Shown here: piece after piece, positions 24,489-33,426 of the stretch
Position numbering within the stretch: the stretch's first letter is position 1
How the letters are laid out: each line of letters opens with the position of its first letter
NCBI GenBank assembly: GCA_000434735.1
Contig: FR881274.1
Coordinates: 1 to 42,876, forward strand
From: Bacteroides sp. CAG:530
Lineage (GTDB): Bacteria > Bacteroidota > Bacteroidia > Bacteroidales > Bacteroidaceae
Direction of reading: 5' to 3'
Length of the DNA stretch: 42,876 bases
Made by a program: the position numbers and the translations under genes
Notes under the pieces: generated by a model
Seen by the model: only the letters and a program-made list of their open reading frames with translations
Databases searched by the model: none
Told to the model about the DNA's origin: nothing

Positions 24489-25988
24489 ATGAAAAAATAT
24501 TTTTATCTAACAATGCTATTGGGCTTACTATTCTCTTGTTCTCAAAATGAAGATCCGGAGATGATGGCTCAAAACGAGACTGAGATTCAATCGCGTAGTT
24601 TGATTAACAAAAACGTAGTTGTACATTGGGATGAAGAAGGGCAAGAGTTAGATGGCTTCGGCATTGCTGAGGCTGACTGTGCTGCCGACATTTTTGGACA
24701 TCCCAAGAGAGATGAAGTCATGGATTTGCTTTTCGGTAAAAATGGCTTGAACGTAAGTATTTTACGCGGAGAGATATTCCCTCACTATTGGCAAACTGGG
24801 GAAGAAGCTGCATTTGAAACAGATGTGAAGACTGATATGCCGATTGGCGACTCTTATTTTAAAGATGCAGATGCTAATGAACTGAAAAGAAGGGGACAGC
24901 TATGGGTGACTCAGCAAGCAAAGAAACTTTATAATATAGATAAGTTGTTCTTCAGTACTTGGAGTCCTCCTGCATGGATGAAACACGACGGATATCTTAC
25001 TCCCGATAATTTTGCGTCGCATGGTTGGTTGAAGCCAGAGTTTTATCAAGTTTTTGCGGATTATCTTGTTGAATTTGTACGAGCTTACAAGGCTGCTGGA
25101 TTAGATATATATGCTATTTCGCCGGTTAATGAGCCTAATTTCGAAGCTAATTGGAATTCTTGTAGATGGGAACCAGAAGAGTTGGCCGATTTCATAGCTA
25201 ATTACATGGGACCTACTTTTGAAAAGCAGTCTGTGAACGCTAAGATTATTTTTGGCGAACTTGCACAATGGTCTACATTGGTATTAGGTGCTTTCAACGT
25301 TGTTTCTGCAAAGAAATATGTAGAAAACGTAATGGATGCCAATCCTGGTGTTGCTAAGTATGCAGATATAGCAGCAGGACATGGCTATAACATTCCATAT
25401 ATTCCTTATGAGTTCCCTATCGTTCCTTATGACAAAGCTGTAGATCAAGGCTTGAAAGTATGGTTGACAGAAATCAGTACTGCTCTTGATAAATATGACG
25501 GCTCTATGGATAATGCTATTCACTGGGCTGAAGTATTCCATAAATATCTTACTAACGCTCATGTTAATGCTGTATGTTGGTGGACAGGAGCAAGATATAC
25601 AGACACTAACGAAAGTCTTATAAAATTAGAGCAAGGCGACTTCCAAATTCCGAAGCGATTCTATGCTTATGGTAATTATACGCGTTATATAAAAGTAGGA
25701 AGTAGGCAAATTGGTGTAGACAGACCGGCTTTAACCGCTAACAAGTTGTTGCTTACTGCATTCAAGAACAATAAAGAATATGTAGTAGTTGCAGTGAATA
25801 AATCTAAAAAGCCTGTTACAACAACTCTAGAAGTAGACGGTGGTATAACAGTGGGAGACTTGAAAACCTATACTACAGACGACAACCAAAATTGGCAAGA
25901 AGAAGTGATTGCCAGAGGCGAGTCTGATACTTATTCTATCACTGTTCCGGCTATGAGTGTAGTGACTTATATAGGTTCGGTTAAATAA
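24489..25988 (+). CDS. GH30-family glycoside hydrolase, surface lipoprotein
   Basis: This 499-residue lipoprotein has a signal ending LFSC (Cys17) and SQNEDPE behind it, the acidic run that sends lipoproteins to the cell surface. The GH30 barrel starts near DGFGIAEADCAADIF; the acid/base is E215 in ISPVNEPNF and the nucleophile E328 in VWLTEIST, with FSTWSPPAWMK (155-165) and AGHGY typical of the family. The C-terminal ~90 residues form the beta-sandwich that always flanks the barrel. GH30 members cut beta-1,6-glucan, glucuronoxylan, beta-fucosides, beta-xylosides and others, mostly with retention; the target here is not evident. It probably acts as the outer endo-enzyme of the PUL. Confidence 0.88.
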   Translation: MKKYFYLTMLLGLLFSCSQNEDPEMMAQNETEIQSRSLINKNVVVHWDEEGQELDGFGIAEADCAADIFGHPKRDEVMDLLFGKNGLNVSILRGEIFPHYWQTGEEAAFETDVKTDMPIGDSYFKDADANELKRRGQLWVTQQAKKLYNIDKLFFSTWSPPAWMKHDGYLTPDNFASHGWLKPEFYQVFADYLVEFVRAYKAAGLDIYAISPVNEPNFEANWNSCRWEPEELADFIANYMGPTFEKQSVNAKIIFGELAQWSTLVLGAFNVVSAKKYVENVMDANPGVAKYADIAAGHGYNIPYIPYEFPIVPYDKAVDQGLKVWLTEISTALDKYDGSMDNAIHWAEVFHKYLTNAHVNAVCWWTGARYTDTNESLIKLEQGDFQIPKRFYAYGNYTRYIKVGSRQIGVDRPALTANKLLLTAFKNNKEYVVVAVNKSKKPVTTTLEVDGGITVGDLKTYTTDDNQNWQEEVIARGESDTYSITVPAMSVVTYIGSVK

Positions 25989-26000
25989 GAGACGATACAT

Positions 26001-27467
26001 ATGAATGTTTTGAAATGTTTAAAGCTAATATTGGCATGCGGTATGTTGCAGGGAGTTATTCAGCTCTCTGCGCAACCCGCTTCCATTACCCTCCGTTGCA
26101 ATGACCTGCGTCAGACGATAGATGGCTTTGGCGTAGGTGAGGCCGATTGGGCAGACGATGTATTTATATTCCCACAACGAGATAAAGTACTCGATGCTCT
26201 TTTTGCTTCTGAAGGATTGCGGGCTAATATCCTTCGAGGTGAAATATTTCCTCATTATGCGACAAGCGAACTTCAAGTGGATTTTGCGACAGCATCAGAT
26301 ACGAGTATATACGTTGCTCAACATCCCGAAACATTGGAAACCAATGATTTACTCCGTAGAGGACAATTCTGGCTTACCTCTCATGTACAGCATAAATATC
26401 CTCATGTGCTGTTTACCTTTTCTACGTGGAGTCCTCCAGCTTGGATGAAGGAAGGTAATCGTGTGAACAAAGTTTATCCGGCTTCTCAAGGACGGTTGAA
26501 AAAGGAACATTACCAGCATTATGCCGACTATTTAGCTGACTTCTGTGAGGCTTATAATAAGGCTGGTATTCCTATCTATGCCGTATCTCCTTCTAATGAA
26601 CCTGGCTATGCGGCTCCTTGGAACTCCTGCTTATGGTCGCCTCAAGAGATGGGTGAATTTATCAAACGGAATCTGTTGCCGACTCTGCAACGCAGAAATC
26701 CTAAAGTGAGGGTGCTGTTTGGTGAAAATCCGGCTTGGTCTACAGTGTTTGACCGCTTAAAGATGATTTCGTCGGCAGATTTTGTTAATGAAGTATTGCA
26801 TACAAGTACAGATTGGCCAGAAAATCGCGTCATCGCAGCAGGACACGGTTATGTATTGCCCGATACGATACCTCTTCCAGCTGAAATGAGACGCACGCCA
26901 ATCGTTCCCTTTAAGGAGGCTGTAAAACGAAACATTCCGATGTGGGTAACTGAAATCAGCGACATCACTCCGCTAGACGTTTCTATGATAGACGGATTGC
27001 GTTGGGCTATTGCTTTTCATGATTATCTGATGGATGCGCAGGTCAGTGCTATTGTTTGGTGGTTGGGAGCACAGCCTACTACCACTAATGAAAGTCTGAT
27101 TGTGTTGAATCAGCTTGAAGGAAGTTTCGTACTTACAAAACGCTATGATACTTTCGGTAACTATACACGTTACATTCCAAAGGGTAGCCGAGGAATGGGG
27201 AATACCTTAAAAGGATTGCCAGAAGAAGTACGTGTATCGTCTTTCCGTAATGGTGATGAGTTTACGGTAGTGATAGTAAATCCTACAGAGCAACCTCTGT
27301 CTTGCCAACTTCAGTTTGAAGGAGGGAAAACAAATGGTTTGCTTAAAAGCTATACTACTACCGCTGATAAACGATGGGCAGAAGGTAGCGTAAAGATTAG
27401 CAAACATGGATATACCTTGGATTTCTTACCACAAAGTGTGACAACTTATACGGGGAAGTTACGTTGA
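26001..27467 (+). CDS. GH30-family glycoside hydrolase, probably periplasmic
   Basis: The protein has 488 residues and begins 12 bases after the first GH30 gene. It has an N-terminal Sec-type signal with QLSAQPAS at the cleavage region and no lipobox at the cut, so it is likely periplasmic. It is a clear paralogue of its neighbour: DGFGVGEADWADDVF, NILRGEIFPHY, FSTWSPPAWMK, acid/base E200 in VSPSNEPGY, nucleophile E318 in MWVTEISD, VWWLGAQPTTTNESLI. The active-site loops differ (WLGAQP against WTGARY), suggesting another cleavage mode. Together with the surface enzyme it would give an outside-then-inside degradation order. A strong terminator follows. Confidence 0.87.
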   Translation: MNVLKCLKLILACGMLQGVIQLSAQPASITLRCNDLRQTIDGFGVGEADWADDVFIFPQRDKVLDALFASEGLRANILRGEIFPHYATSELQVDFATASDTSIYVAQHPETLETNDLLRRGQFWLTSHVQHKYPHVLFTFSTWSPPAWMKEGNRVNKVYPASQGRLKKEHYQHYADYLADFCEAYNKAGIPIYAVSPSNEPGYAAPWNSCLWSPQEMGEFIKRNLLPTLQRRNPKVRVLFGENPAWSTVFDRLKMISSADFVNEVLHTSTDWPENRVIAAGHGYVLPDTIPLPAEMRRTPIVPFKEAVKRNIPMWVTEISDITPLDVSMIDGLRWAIAFHDYLMDAQVSAIVWWLGAQPTTTNESLIVLNQLEGSFVLTKRYDTFGNYTRYIPKGSRGMGNTLKGLPEEVRVSSFRNGDEFTVVIVNPTEQPLSCQLQFEGGKTNGLLKSYTTTADKRWAEGSVKISKHGYTLDFLPQSVTTYTGKLR

Positions 27468-27499
27468 TATAATCAATAGAATTCTATATTATTAGTGAG

Positions 27500-27556
27500 A
27501 AGGTCGTAAAGCGATAGTTAGAGAAAATAGCTTCGTTTTACGGCCTTCCGTTTTTT
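27500..27556 (+). terminator. Terminator of the PUL 1 operon
   Basis: A 15-bp stem with two G-U pairs, AAGGTCGTAAAGCGA (27500-27514) with TCGTTTTACGGCCTT (27533-27547), is followed by CCG and six Ts. Confidence 0.85.
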
Positions 27557-27561
27557 ATCTC

Positions 27562-27840
27562 TTATTTGTGATGTAAGCGGTGTTTCCATTGCCAACATCC
27601 AAAACAGAACAAGAAGAGTGTGGCAAGCGTGAGGCCCGACAGGATAATGAAGCAGCGATCATAGTAGATGCCGCCAGTGGTGTGTGTCGAATAACGGATG
27701 TTGTCGGCATGTGAGGCGTAAAGGCTTGCGGTAACGAAAATCAGTGTTAGTAGCAAGATGAAAAGTCCTTTAAGCCATCTTTTTATATGCATATCTTGGG
27801 TGTGATGTTTTTGAGTTGTAGTATCTATTAGTTTAGCCAT
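27562..27840 (-). CDS. Small two-helix membrane protein, unknown
   Basis: This is a 92-residue protein with two predicted membrane helices, LKGLFILLLTLIFVTASLYA (24-43) and FIILSGLTLATLFLFCFGCW (about 64-83), and a basic His-rich end WKHRLHHK. I do not recognise a family. The ATG at 27840 is used; a later start at 27792 (MHIKRW) is also possible and would bring the first helix closer to the N-terminus. It is convergent with PUL 1 and divergent from the RNA helicase gene. The reading frame is plausible but short, so it is a moderate call. Confidence 0.55.
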   Translation of the reverse strand: MAKLIDTTTQKHHTQDMHIKRWLKGLFILLLTLIFVTASLYASHADNIRYSTHTTGGIYYDRCFIILSGLTLATLFLFCFGCWQWKHRLHHK

Positions 27841-28063
27841 ATCGTATGTTTTAAAATGGTAAAATTACTCTTTGTGTGGAAGGCGTTCAATACCTAAAAA
27901 TGAGTAAAATAACGGCTGTGTATACCTAACAATATCGATGTCTTACATTGCATGATGGCTTGCTACAGGTCTTTGTGTTTGTTAAAACGTATGAAATGAA
28001 AATAAACGACTGTATAAAATTCGTATTTAGCCTATAAATAAGCACTTTCTGCGAAACTTTTCT

Positions 28064-28071
28064 TACCTTTG
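28064..28071 (+). promoter_or_regulatory. -7 promoter element of the DEAD-box helicase gene
   Basis: TACCTTTG is an exact TAnnTTTG match 28 bases before the start codon. No -33 TTTG is seen at the right distance. The rest of the gap 27841-28063 holds nothing else I can support. Confidence 0.55.
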
Positions 28072-28099
28072 TCGCTCGAATTTAGACAGTAAAAAATAG

Positions 28100-30031
28100 A
28101 TGAAGACATTTGAAGAACTTGGCGTTTCCCCGGAAATACGCAAGGCAATTGAAGAGATGGGATACGAAAGTCCCATGCCGGTACAAGAAGAAGTAATTCC
28201 GTATCTGTTGGGAAATGGCAATGATGTAGTGGCTCTGGCACAAACCGGAACCGGAAAAACAGCCGCATTTGGTCTGCCGCTGATACAGAAAATTGACGTG
28301 AAACAACGTGTGCCACAGGCTTTGATATTGTGTCCTACACGTGAACTTTGCTTGCAGATTGCAGGCGACTTGACTGACTACTCAAAGTACATAACCGACT
28401 TAAAGATACTCCCCGTATATGGTGGCTCGTCTATCGAAAGCCAGATTCGTAGCCTGAAGCAGGGAGTGCATATCATAGTAGCTACTCCAGGACGACTTAT
28501 TGATTTGATGGAACGTAAGGTGGCACATCTTGAAACTATCAAAGACGTAGTGATGGATGAGGCCGACGAAATGCTGAACATGGGATTTACCGACAGCATC
28601 AACGCCATTTTGGAGAAAGTTCCGCAAGACCGTAATACGTTGATGTTCTCGGCTACAATGAGTCCGGATATAGCACGCATCGCAAAAACATATCTGCACG
28701 ATGCTAAAGAAATTACAATCGGTACTAAGAACGAGGGTAGCAAGAACGTAAATCACATAGCTTATATCGTTCATGCGAAAGATAAATATGCGGCATTGAA
28801 GCGCGTAGTTGATTTCTATCCGCAAATCTACGGTATCATTTTCTGTCGTACTCGTAAAGAGACACAAGAAATTGCCGATAAGTTGATTCAAGACGGATAT
28901 AACGCTGATTCATTGCATGGCGAGTTGAGCCAGGCACAACGCGATTTGGTGATGCAGAAGTTCCGTCAGCGTCATCTGCAGTTGTTGGTTGCTACCGACG
29001 TGGCTGCGCGCGGACTCGACGTGAATGACTTGACACACGTTATCAACTACGGTTTGCCAGATGATACTGAAAGTTACACTCACCGTAGTGGACGTACAGG
29101 ACGTGCCGGAAAGACTGGTATTTCTATCGCTATAGTAAATCTGCGTGAAAAAGGCAGAATGCGCGAGATAGAACGTATCATCAATAAGAAATTCACTATC
29201 GGTTCATTGCCTTCGGGTAAGGAAATCTGTGAGCAGCAGCTCATCAAGGTGATAGATGAAATCGAAAAGGTAAAGGTGAACGAAGAGGAAATTGAATCGT
29301 TCTTGCCGGGTATCTATCGCAAGCTGGAATGGCTGAGCAAAGAAGACTTGGTGAAACGTGTGGTTTCAATGGAGTTCAACCGCTTCCTTGAATATTACAA
29401 GAATGCCCCCGAGATAGAAGAACCAAAGGCTGGCGGTGATAAGAGAGGTGATTCTAAAGACCGTAAGTCACGTGGCTCTGACAGACAGAAGACTGCGCGT
29501 AAAGCTGAAGAAGGATACGAACGTCTGTTCCTTAATATGGGTAAGACTGATGGATTCTACGCTAACCAAATCATAGAACTTATAAACCGTAACTTGAAGA
29601 AAGAGCGTATACAGATAGGTCGTATCGACTTGATGCAGAACTTCTCATTCTTTGAAGTTGCAGAAGAGCAGGCTCCTATGGTAATCAAGGCGCTGAACAA
29701 GGCTTCGGTAAACGGACGTAAGGTATCGGTAGAAGTTGCTGGAGAAAATAACGGAAAGAGCGATAAGGGCGGAAGAAAACGCGGAAAGTCGACTGCTGAC
29801 GCTGAAGAAAGACCGGTACGTGGCGGAAGAAAGAAAGCAGCAACCGAAGAACATGCAAAGAAGAAAGCTAAGCCAAGTCGTGAGGAACGCGGATATACAG
29901 AAGCGCGCGGACCGAAGAAAAAAGACGATTGGATGAAGTTCTTCCAACACGACGACCGTCCTTTGCGTGGCGAAAAGCCCGATTTCGGAGAAGACGGTTG
30001 GGCTAAGAAAAGCAAGAAGCACAAAAAATAA
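28100..30031 (+). CDS. deaD: DEAD-box ATP-dependent RNA helicase (DeaD/CshA type)
   Basis: The 643-residue protein unwinds RNA in ribosome assembly and RNA decay. Motifs in order: Q-motif near 27-29, AQTGTGKT (47-54), PTREL (79-83), TPGR (129-132), DEAD (153-156), SAT (184-186), then the second RecA domain with RGLDVNDLTHVINYG and HRSGRTGRAGKTG. After a basic Gly/Lys linker, a DbpA-type RNA-binding domain (YERLFLNMGKTDGFYANQII to VSVEVAGE, about 475-550) precedes a long Lys/Arg-rich tail that binds RNA non-specifically. This is the DeaD/CsdA layout. It is the first of four closely spaced + strand genes, with the next start 16 bases after its stop. Confidence 0.94.
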   Translation: MKTFEELGVSPEIRKAIEEMGYESPMPVQEEVIPYLLGNGNDVVALAQTGTGKTAAFGLPLIQKIDVKQRVPQALILCPTRELCLQIAGDLTDYSKYITDLKILPVYGGSSIESQIRSLKQGVHIIVATPGRLIDLMERKVAHLETIKDVVMDEADEMLNMGFTDSINAILEKVPQDRNTLMFSATMSPDIARIAKTYLHDAKEITIGTKNEGSKNVNHIAYIVHAKDKYAALKRVVDFYPQIYGIIFCRTRKETQEIADKLIQDGYNADSLHGELSQAQRDLVMQKFRQRHLQLLVATDVAARGLDVNDLTHVINYGLPDDTESYTHRSGRTGRAGKTGISIAIVNLREKGRMREIERIINKKFTIGSLPSGKEICEQQLIKVIDEIEKVKVNEEEIESFLPGIYRKLEWLSKEDLVKRVVSMEFNRFLEYYKNAPEIEEPKAGGDKRGDSKDRKSRGSDRQKTARKAEEGYERLFLNMGKTDGFYANQIIELINRNLKKERIQIGRIDLMQNFSFFEVAEEQAPMVIKALNKASVNGRKVSVEVAGENNGKSDKGGRKRGKSTADAEERPVRGGRKKAATEEHAKKKAKPSREERGYTEARGPKKKDDWMKFFQHDDRPLRGEKPDFGEDGWAKKSKKHKK

Positions 30032-30047
30032 CTTAAGATAAGAATCT

Positions 30048-31409
30048 ATGAAAGCAGTTGATGTCCTTTATTTATCGTTGGGTATGATGTTATATCCATT
30101 GTTTGCTTGTGGCTCTAACGCTGCAGATAACAAAGAAGATATCGCCACTTATTTTGCCAATAGCCTTAAAGGTGAAAAGGTAGAATACAGCATATCTAAG
30201 AAGGTGAAGAAGAATGAAGTAAACCAGTGGTGCGATAGTGTATGGGCTTGTTGGAAAAGCGCAAACTACGAAGTATCTGAAGAAAAGCTGGGTGCTTTGT
30301 CTCCTCTGTCTGCATCGACAGCAAGCAAATGGAACATGCCCGAAGGATCTGAACCGAATACCGTAATGCCTTATTATTGGGGTACGAAAGGTCAGGTCGA
30401 CCCAAATAAAGGATATCCGCTGTTTCTTTATATACATGGTTCGGGACCTAAGGAAAATGAGTGGAGCACCGGTTTGAAGATATGTAGCAGATTCGATGAT
30501 GCTCCGTCTCTTTATTTCATTCCGCAGATTCCAAGCGAAGGACAATACTATCGTTGGTGGCAGAAAGGCAAGCAAGCTATATGGGAGCGTTTGCTTCGTC
30601 AATCATTTGTATCTGGAAAGATTGACCCGCTACGTGTGTATTTCTTCGGAATTTCCGAGGGTGGATACGGTAGCCAGCGTTTAGCTTCGTTCTATGCCGA
30701 TTATCTGGCGGCAGCAGGTCCGATGGCTGGAGGCGAACCGCTGAAAAACGCTCCTGCAGAGAACTGCGCCAATATAGCTTTCTCACTGCGTACCGGTGAT
30801 AAGGACTTTGGTTTCTACCGTGATATTCTCAGTCGTTATGTGAAAGAGGCGTACGATAGCTTACAGGCATTGCATCCCGGATTATACAACCACTGGGTTG
30901 AACTAATACCAGGCAAAGGACATCACATCGACTATAATCCTACCACTCCGTGGCTGAAACAGTTTGTTCGTAATCCGTATCCTAAATATGTATGTTGGGA
31001 AGATTACCCTATGGACGGACGCTATCGTGAAGGTTTCTATAACTTGGCAGTGAAGAAACGTCCTGAAGGATTGGATCAAGACGGACGTACTCGTTATGAA
31101 ATGACTGTTTCAGACAATACTATCGATTTAAAGATTGATAAGGTTACTTATAAGACGGTTCAGAAAGATCCGAAATGGGGTATCGAGATGAAGTTTGAGA
31201 AATCGTATGCTCCGGCTACGGGTGGCGAACTTACTATTTACTTGTGCGATAAGTTGGTAGACCTTGATAAAAAGGTAACAGTGATGCTGAACGGCAAGAA
31301 GGTGTTCAGCGGAAAACTGAAAGCCGATGTGAAACACATGGTAAATAGTTGCGCTACATTCTTCGACCCGTGTAGAGTGTACCCGGCAGCGGTAAGAATT
31401 AAATATTGA
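30048..31409 (+). CDS. Secreted alpha/beta-hydrolase (esterase-like)
   Basis: The 453-residue protein has an N-terminal hydrophobic signal with PLFAC at 17-21, a likely lipobox. The hydrolase fold shows the oxyanion-hole region YIHGSGP (128-134), the nucleophile elbow FGISEGG with Ser203, and GKGHHIDY with the catalytic His at 292 or 293; the acid is probably in RTGDKDFG. This resembles PHB-depolymerase-like/feruloyl-esterase-type secreted esterases. The C-terminal ~110 residues are a beta-sandwich (ELTIYLCDKLVDLDKKVTVM). It may deacylate glycans in the envelope, but the substrate is unknown. It sits 16 bases after the helicase gene, possibly transcribed with it. Confidence 0.75.
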   Translation: MKAVDVLYLSLGMMLYPLFACGSNAADNKEDIATYFANSLKGEKVEYSISKKVKKNEVNQWCDSVWACWKSANYEVSEEKLGALSPLSASTASKWNMPEGSEPNTVMPYYWGTKGQVDPNKGYPLFLYIHGSGPKENEWSTGLKICSRFDDAPSLYFIPQIPSEGQYYRWWQKGKQAIWERLLRQSFVSGKIDPLRVYFFGISEGGYGSQRLASFYADYLAAAGPMAGGEPLKNAPAENCANIAFSLRTGDKDFGFYRDILSRYVKEAYDSLQALHPGLYNHWVELIPGKGHHIDYNPTTPWLKQFVRNPYPKYVCWEDYPMDGRYREGFYNLAVKKRPEGLDQDGRTRYEMTVSDNTIDLKIDKVTYKTVQKDPKWGIEMKFEKSYAPATGGELTIYLCDKLVDLDKKVTVMLNGKKVFSGKLKADVKHMVNSCATFFDPCRVYPAAVRIKY

Positions 31410-31467
31410 TATAGGTACCTGTGTGTGGGTTAAACTGCGGTATCGATAATAATATAAGTGGCAAGCG

Positions 31468-32607
31468 ATGGAAAGAATAAAAACAGCTTTTATCGGATTC
31501 GGATACAGAGGTAAGCAGTTGTTCCGGTTGGCTGGCGAAATCCCTTTTTATAATATAGTAGGCGTGGCAGATCCTTACTCCGATTTTCAGGGAGTAGAGG
31601 GCGTGGCTTGCTATGGCGATGGAGAGGACAGCTATCTTGCCATGCTCGATGAGCAGAAACCAGAATTGGTGTTCATTACTACACCGTGGATATTGCATGT
31701 AAGTCATGCTATGGAGTGTGTGCAGCGGCATTGCCATGTAGCACTCGAAATAAAAGGCGGACTTTATGCTGACGAATATCAGCCTCTTGTCTATTTGTCT
31801 CATCAGAACCATTGCATAGTTTATCCTCTCGAAAATACGCTTTTCTTACGCGAGATACAATCGGTTAATCGAATGGTGGCAGAGGGCTTATTGGGAGAAA
31901 TAGTCTATATGCGTGGTGGCTATCGTCATGACTTACGTTCACTATTGCTTGATGACAACGGAAAGTTGGGACGACGCAGCGGTGAGAGTGTATGGCGCAG
32001 CGGTTACTATTTGTCGCGTAACTGCGATATGTATCCTACGCACGGATTCGCTCCGCTTTGTATGATTGGCGGTATAGGTAAGACCGACCGATTGACTTGT
32101 CTTACTTCGTTCGCATCTAAGGCTGTGGGGTTACGTCATAAGATGAAAGAGCTGTCGGGTAGCGATGCTGATATTCCTCATATAGCTACGGGTGATATCA
32201 TCACTACCCAGATAGAAACTCAGCAGGGAGTGCTTGTATCGCTTGTTCATGATACTACATTACCTCGTCCGCGTAGTCTTGATTTTGAAGTTCAGGGCAC
32301 CAAAGGAGTATGGAAGGGGAATGAAAGGCTTATATATATAGAAGGTGTCAGTGCCGAAGAGCGTTGGGAAGACGATGCTTTTTATGTAGATAAGTACGAA
32401 AGCGACTACTGGAAACGCTGGGGACAAAAGGCTATACAGTGCGACTCGCATCATCATGGGATGGATTATATCATGCTGAAAGCGGTTGAGGTTGACCAGA
32501 AAGGCGAAATACCTTATCCTGCTTCTCTGCAAGACTTGGCATTGTGGACATCGGTAACTATATTGTCGGATATATCCATAAAGGAGAATCGTAAGGTAGA
32601 TTTATAA
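31468..32607 (+). CDS. GH109-like Gfo/Idh/MocA-family protein
   Basis: The protein has 379 residues, no signal peptide and an N-terminal Rossmann fold (IGFGYRGKQL, NAD-binding glycine pattern 10-15). In place of the EKP motif of dehydrogenases it has EIK (94-96). The C-terminal domain reads MYPTHGFAPLCMIGG, TTQIETQQGVLVSLVHDTTL and PRPRSLDFEVQGTKG, which closely recalls GH109 alpha-N-acetylgalactosaminidases that use NAD in a redox hydrolysis. Most GH109 enzymes are secreted; this one lacks a signal, so it could be a cytoplasmic relative or a plain oxidoreductase. It lies between an esterase and a phosphatase gene in a possible operon. The superfamily is certain, GH109 activity tentative. Confidence 0.75.
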   Translation: MERIKTAFIGFGYRGKQLFRLAGEIPFYNIVGVADPYSDFQGVEGVACYGDGEDSYLAMLDEQKPELVFITTPWILHVSHAMECVQRHCHVALEIKGGLYADEYQPLVYLSHQNHCIVYPLENTLFLREIQSVNRMVAEGLLGEIVYMRGGYRHDLRSLLLDDNGKLGRRSGESVWRSGYYLSRNCDMYPTHGFAPLCMIGGIGKTDRLTCLTSFASKAVGLRHKMKELSGSDADIPHIATGDIITTQIETQQGVLVSLVHDTTLPRPRSLDFEVQGTKGVWKGNERLIYIEGVSAEERWEDDAFYVDKYESDYWKRWGQKAIQCDSHHHGMDYIMLKAVEVDQKGEIPYPASLQDLALWTSVTILSDISIKENRKVDL

Positions 32608-32631
32608 TAGAATCGAAAAAGAAAAATCGGA

Positions 32632-33102
32632 ATGAAAAGAATATTGTTTGTGTGTTTGGGTAATATCTGTCGCTCTTCGTCGGCAGAAGAAATAATGCGT
32701 ACTTACTTAAAACGTGCCGAATTGGAGCATGAAGTAGAGGTCGACTCGGCAGGGTTGATATCTTTTCATCGCGGAGAGCCTGCCGATGAGCGTATGCGTG
32801 CACATGCCATAAGGCGAGGATATAACATAACTCATCTGTCGCGCCCGATATGTACTGACGATTTTTTCGATTTCGATTTGATACTGGGTATGGACGACAG
32901 TAATATCGACAAGCTGAACGACCGTGCTCCTGATTTGGAAACCATGAAGAAAATCCATCGTATGACCGATTATTGTAGAACGAAGGTGGTAGACAGCGTG
33001 CCCGACCCGTATTATGGCGGAGCGCAAGGTTTCGAAAATGTATTGGATATTCTGGAAGACGCTTGTGGCGGGTTGCTAGAGAGCATACAGGCAGAAATGT
33101 AA
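32632..33102 (+). CDS. Low-molecular-weight protein tyrosine phosphatase
   Basis: The 156-residue protein has the LMW-PTP P-loop CLGNICRS (C8-x5-R14-S15) right at the N-terminus and the general acid in VPDPYYGG (D125), both diagnostic. The length is standard. It would dephosphorylate phosphotyrosine in the cytoplasm; in bacteria such enzymes often regulate polysaccharide export kinases, though none is nearby. It begins 24 bases after the Gfo/Idh/MocA gene and is the last gene in the group. Confidence 0.92.
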   Translation: MKRILFVCLGNICRSSSAEEIMRTYLKRAELEHEVEVDSAGLISFHRGEPADERMRAHAIRRGYNITHLSRPICTDDFFDFDLILGMDDSNIDKLNDRAPDLETMKKIHRMTDYCRTKVVDSVPDPYYGGAQGFENVLDILEDACGGLLESIQAEM

Positions 33103-33426
33103 TTTCCGAACAAATCCTTCTAATATACTTACGTAGCTTTTCTCGCATATTCTTGAAATATTAGTCAGACTTCTTTGCGGTATCTGTGTAGCCGCATATT
33201 AATTAGTCTGTAATGTACTTCGTTATAATAGTAAATATGTTACTTAAGAAGACGTTTTTTTATTTTTATTGTTATTTTTGCATCCATATCTGAAAAAATA
33301 ACGTGATTATTTATTGCGTAGAAATAAAAAATAGGTAAATGTGAAGAGAAAAATAATCTACTGAGTATTTAAGTGTCAGTTGGTTAGTGAGGGTATAATA
33401 ACAATGAATTTAATCGGACTATCTTG
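33103..33426. other. Intergenic region before PUL 2
   Basis: There is no gene. An interrupted stem (CAGACT 33166-33171 with AGTCTG 33205-33210; GCGG 33177-33180 with CCGC 33192-33195) may end the upstream transcript. A TATTTTTG (33273-33280) fits the -7 promoter consensus for the sigma/anti-sigma genes, leaving a leader of about 140 bases. Confidence 0.45.

Noticed and set aside
29557..30024. Antisense open frames of 155 and 125 codons over the helicase tail
   Set aside because: They mirror the Lys/Arg-rich low-complexity tail of deaD and have no initiation signals or domain.
32558..33148. 196-codon frame antisense to the tyrosine phosphatase
   Set aside because: The + strand gene has a perfect LMW-PTP active-site motif; the antisense product is Arg/Tyr-rich with no recognisable fold.
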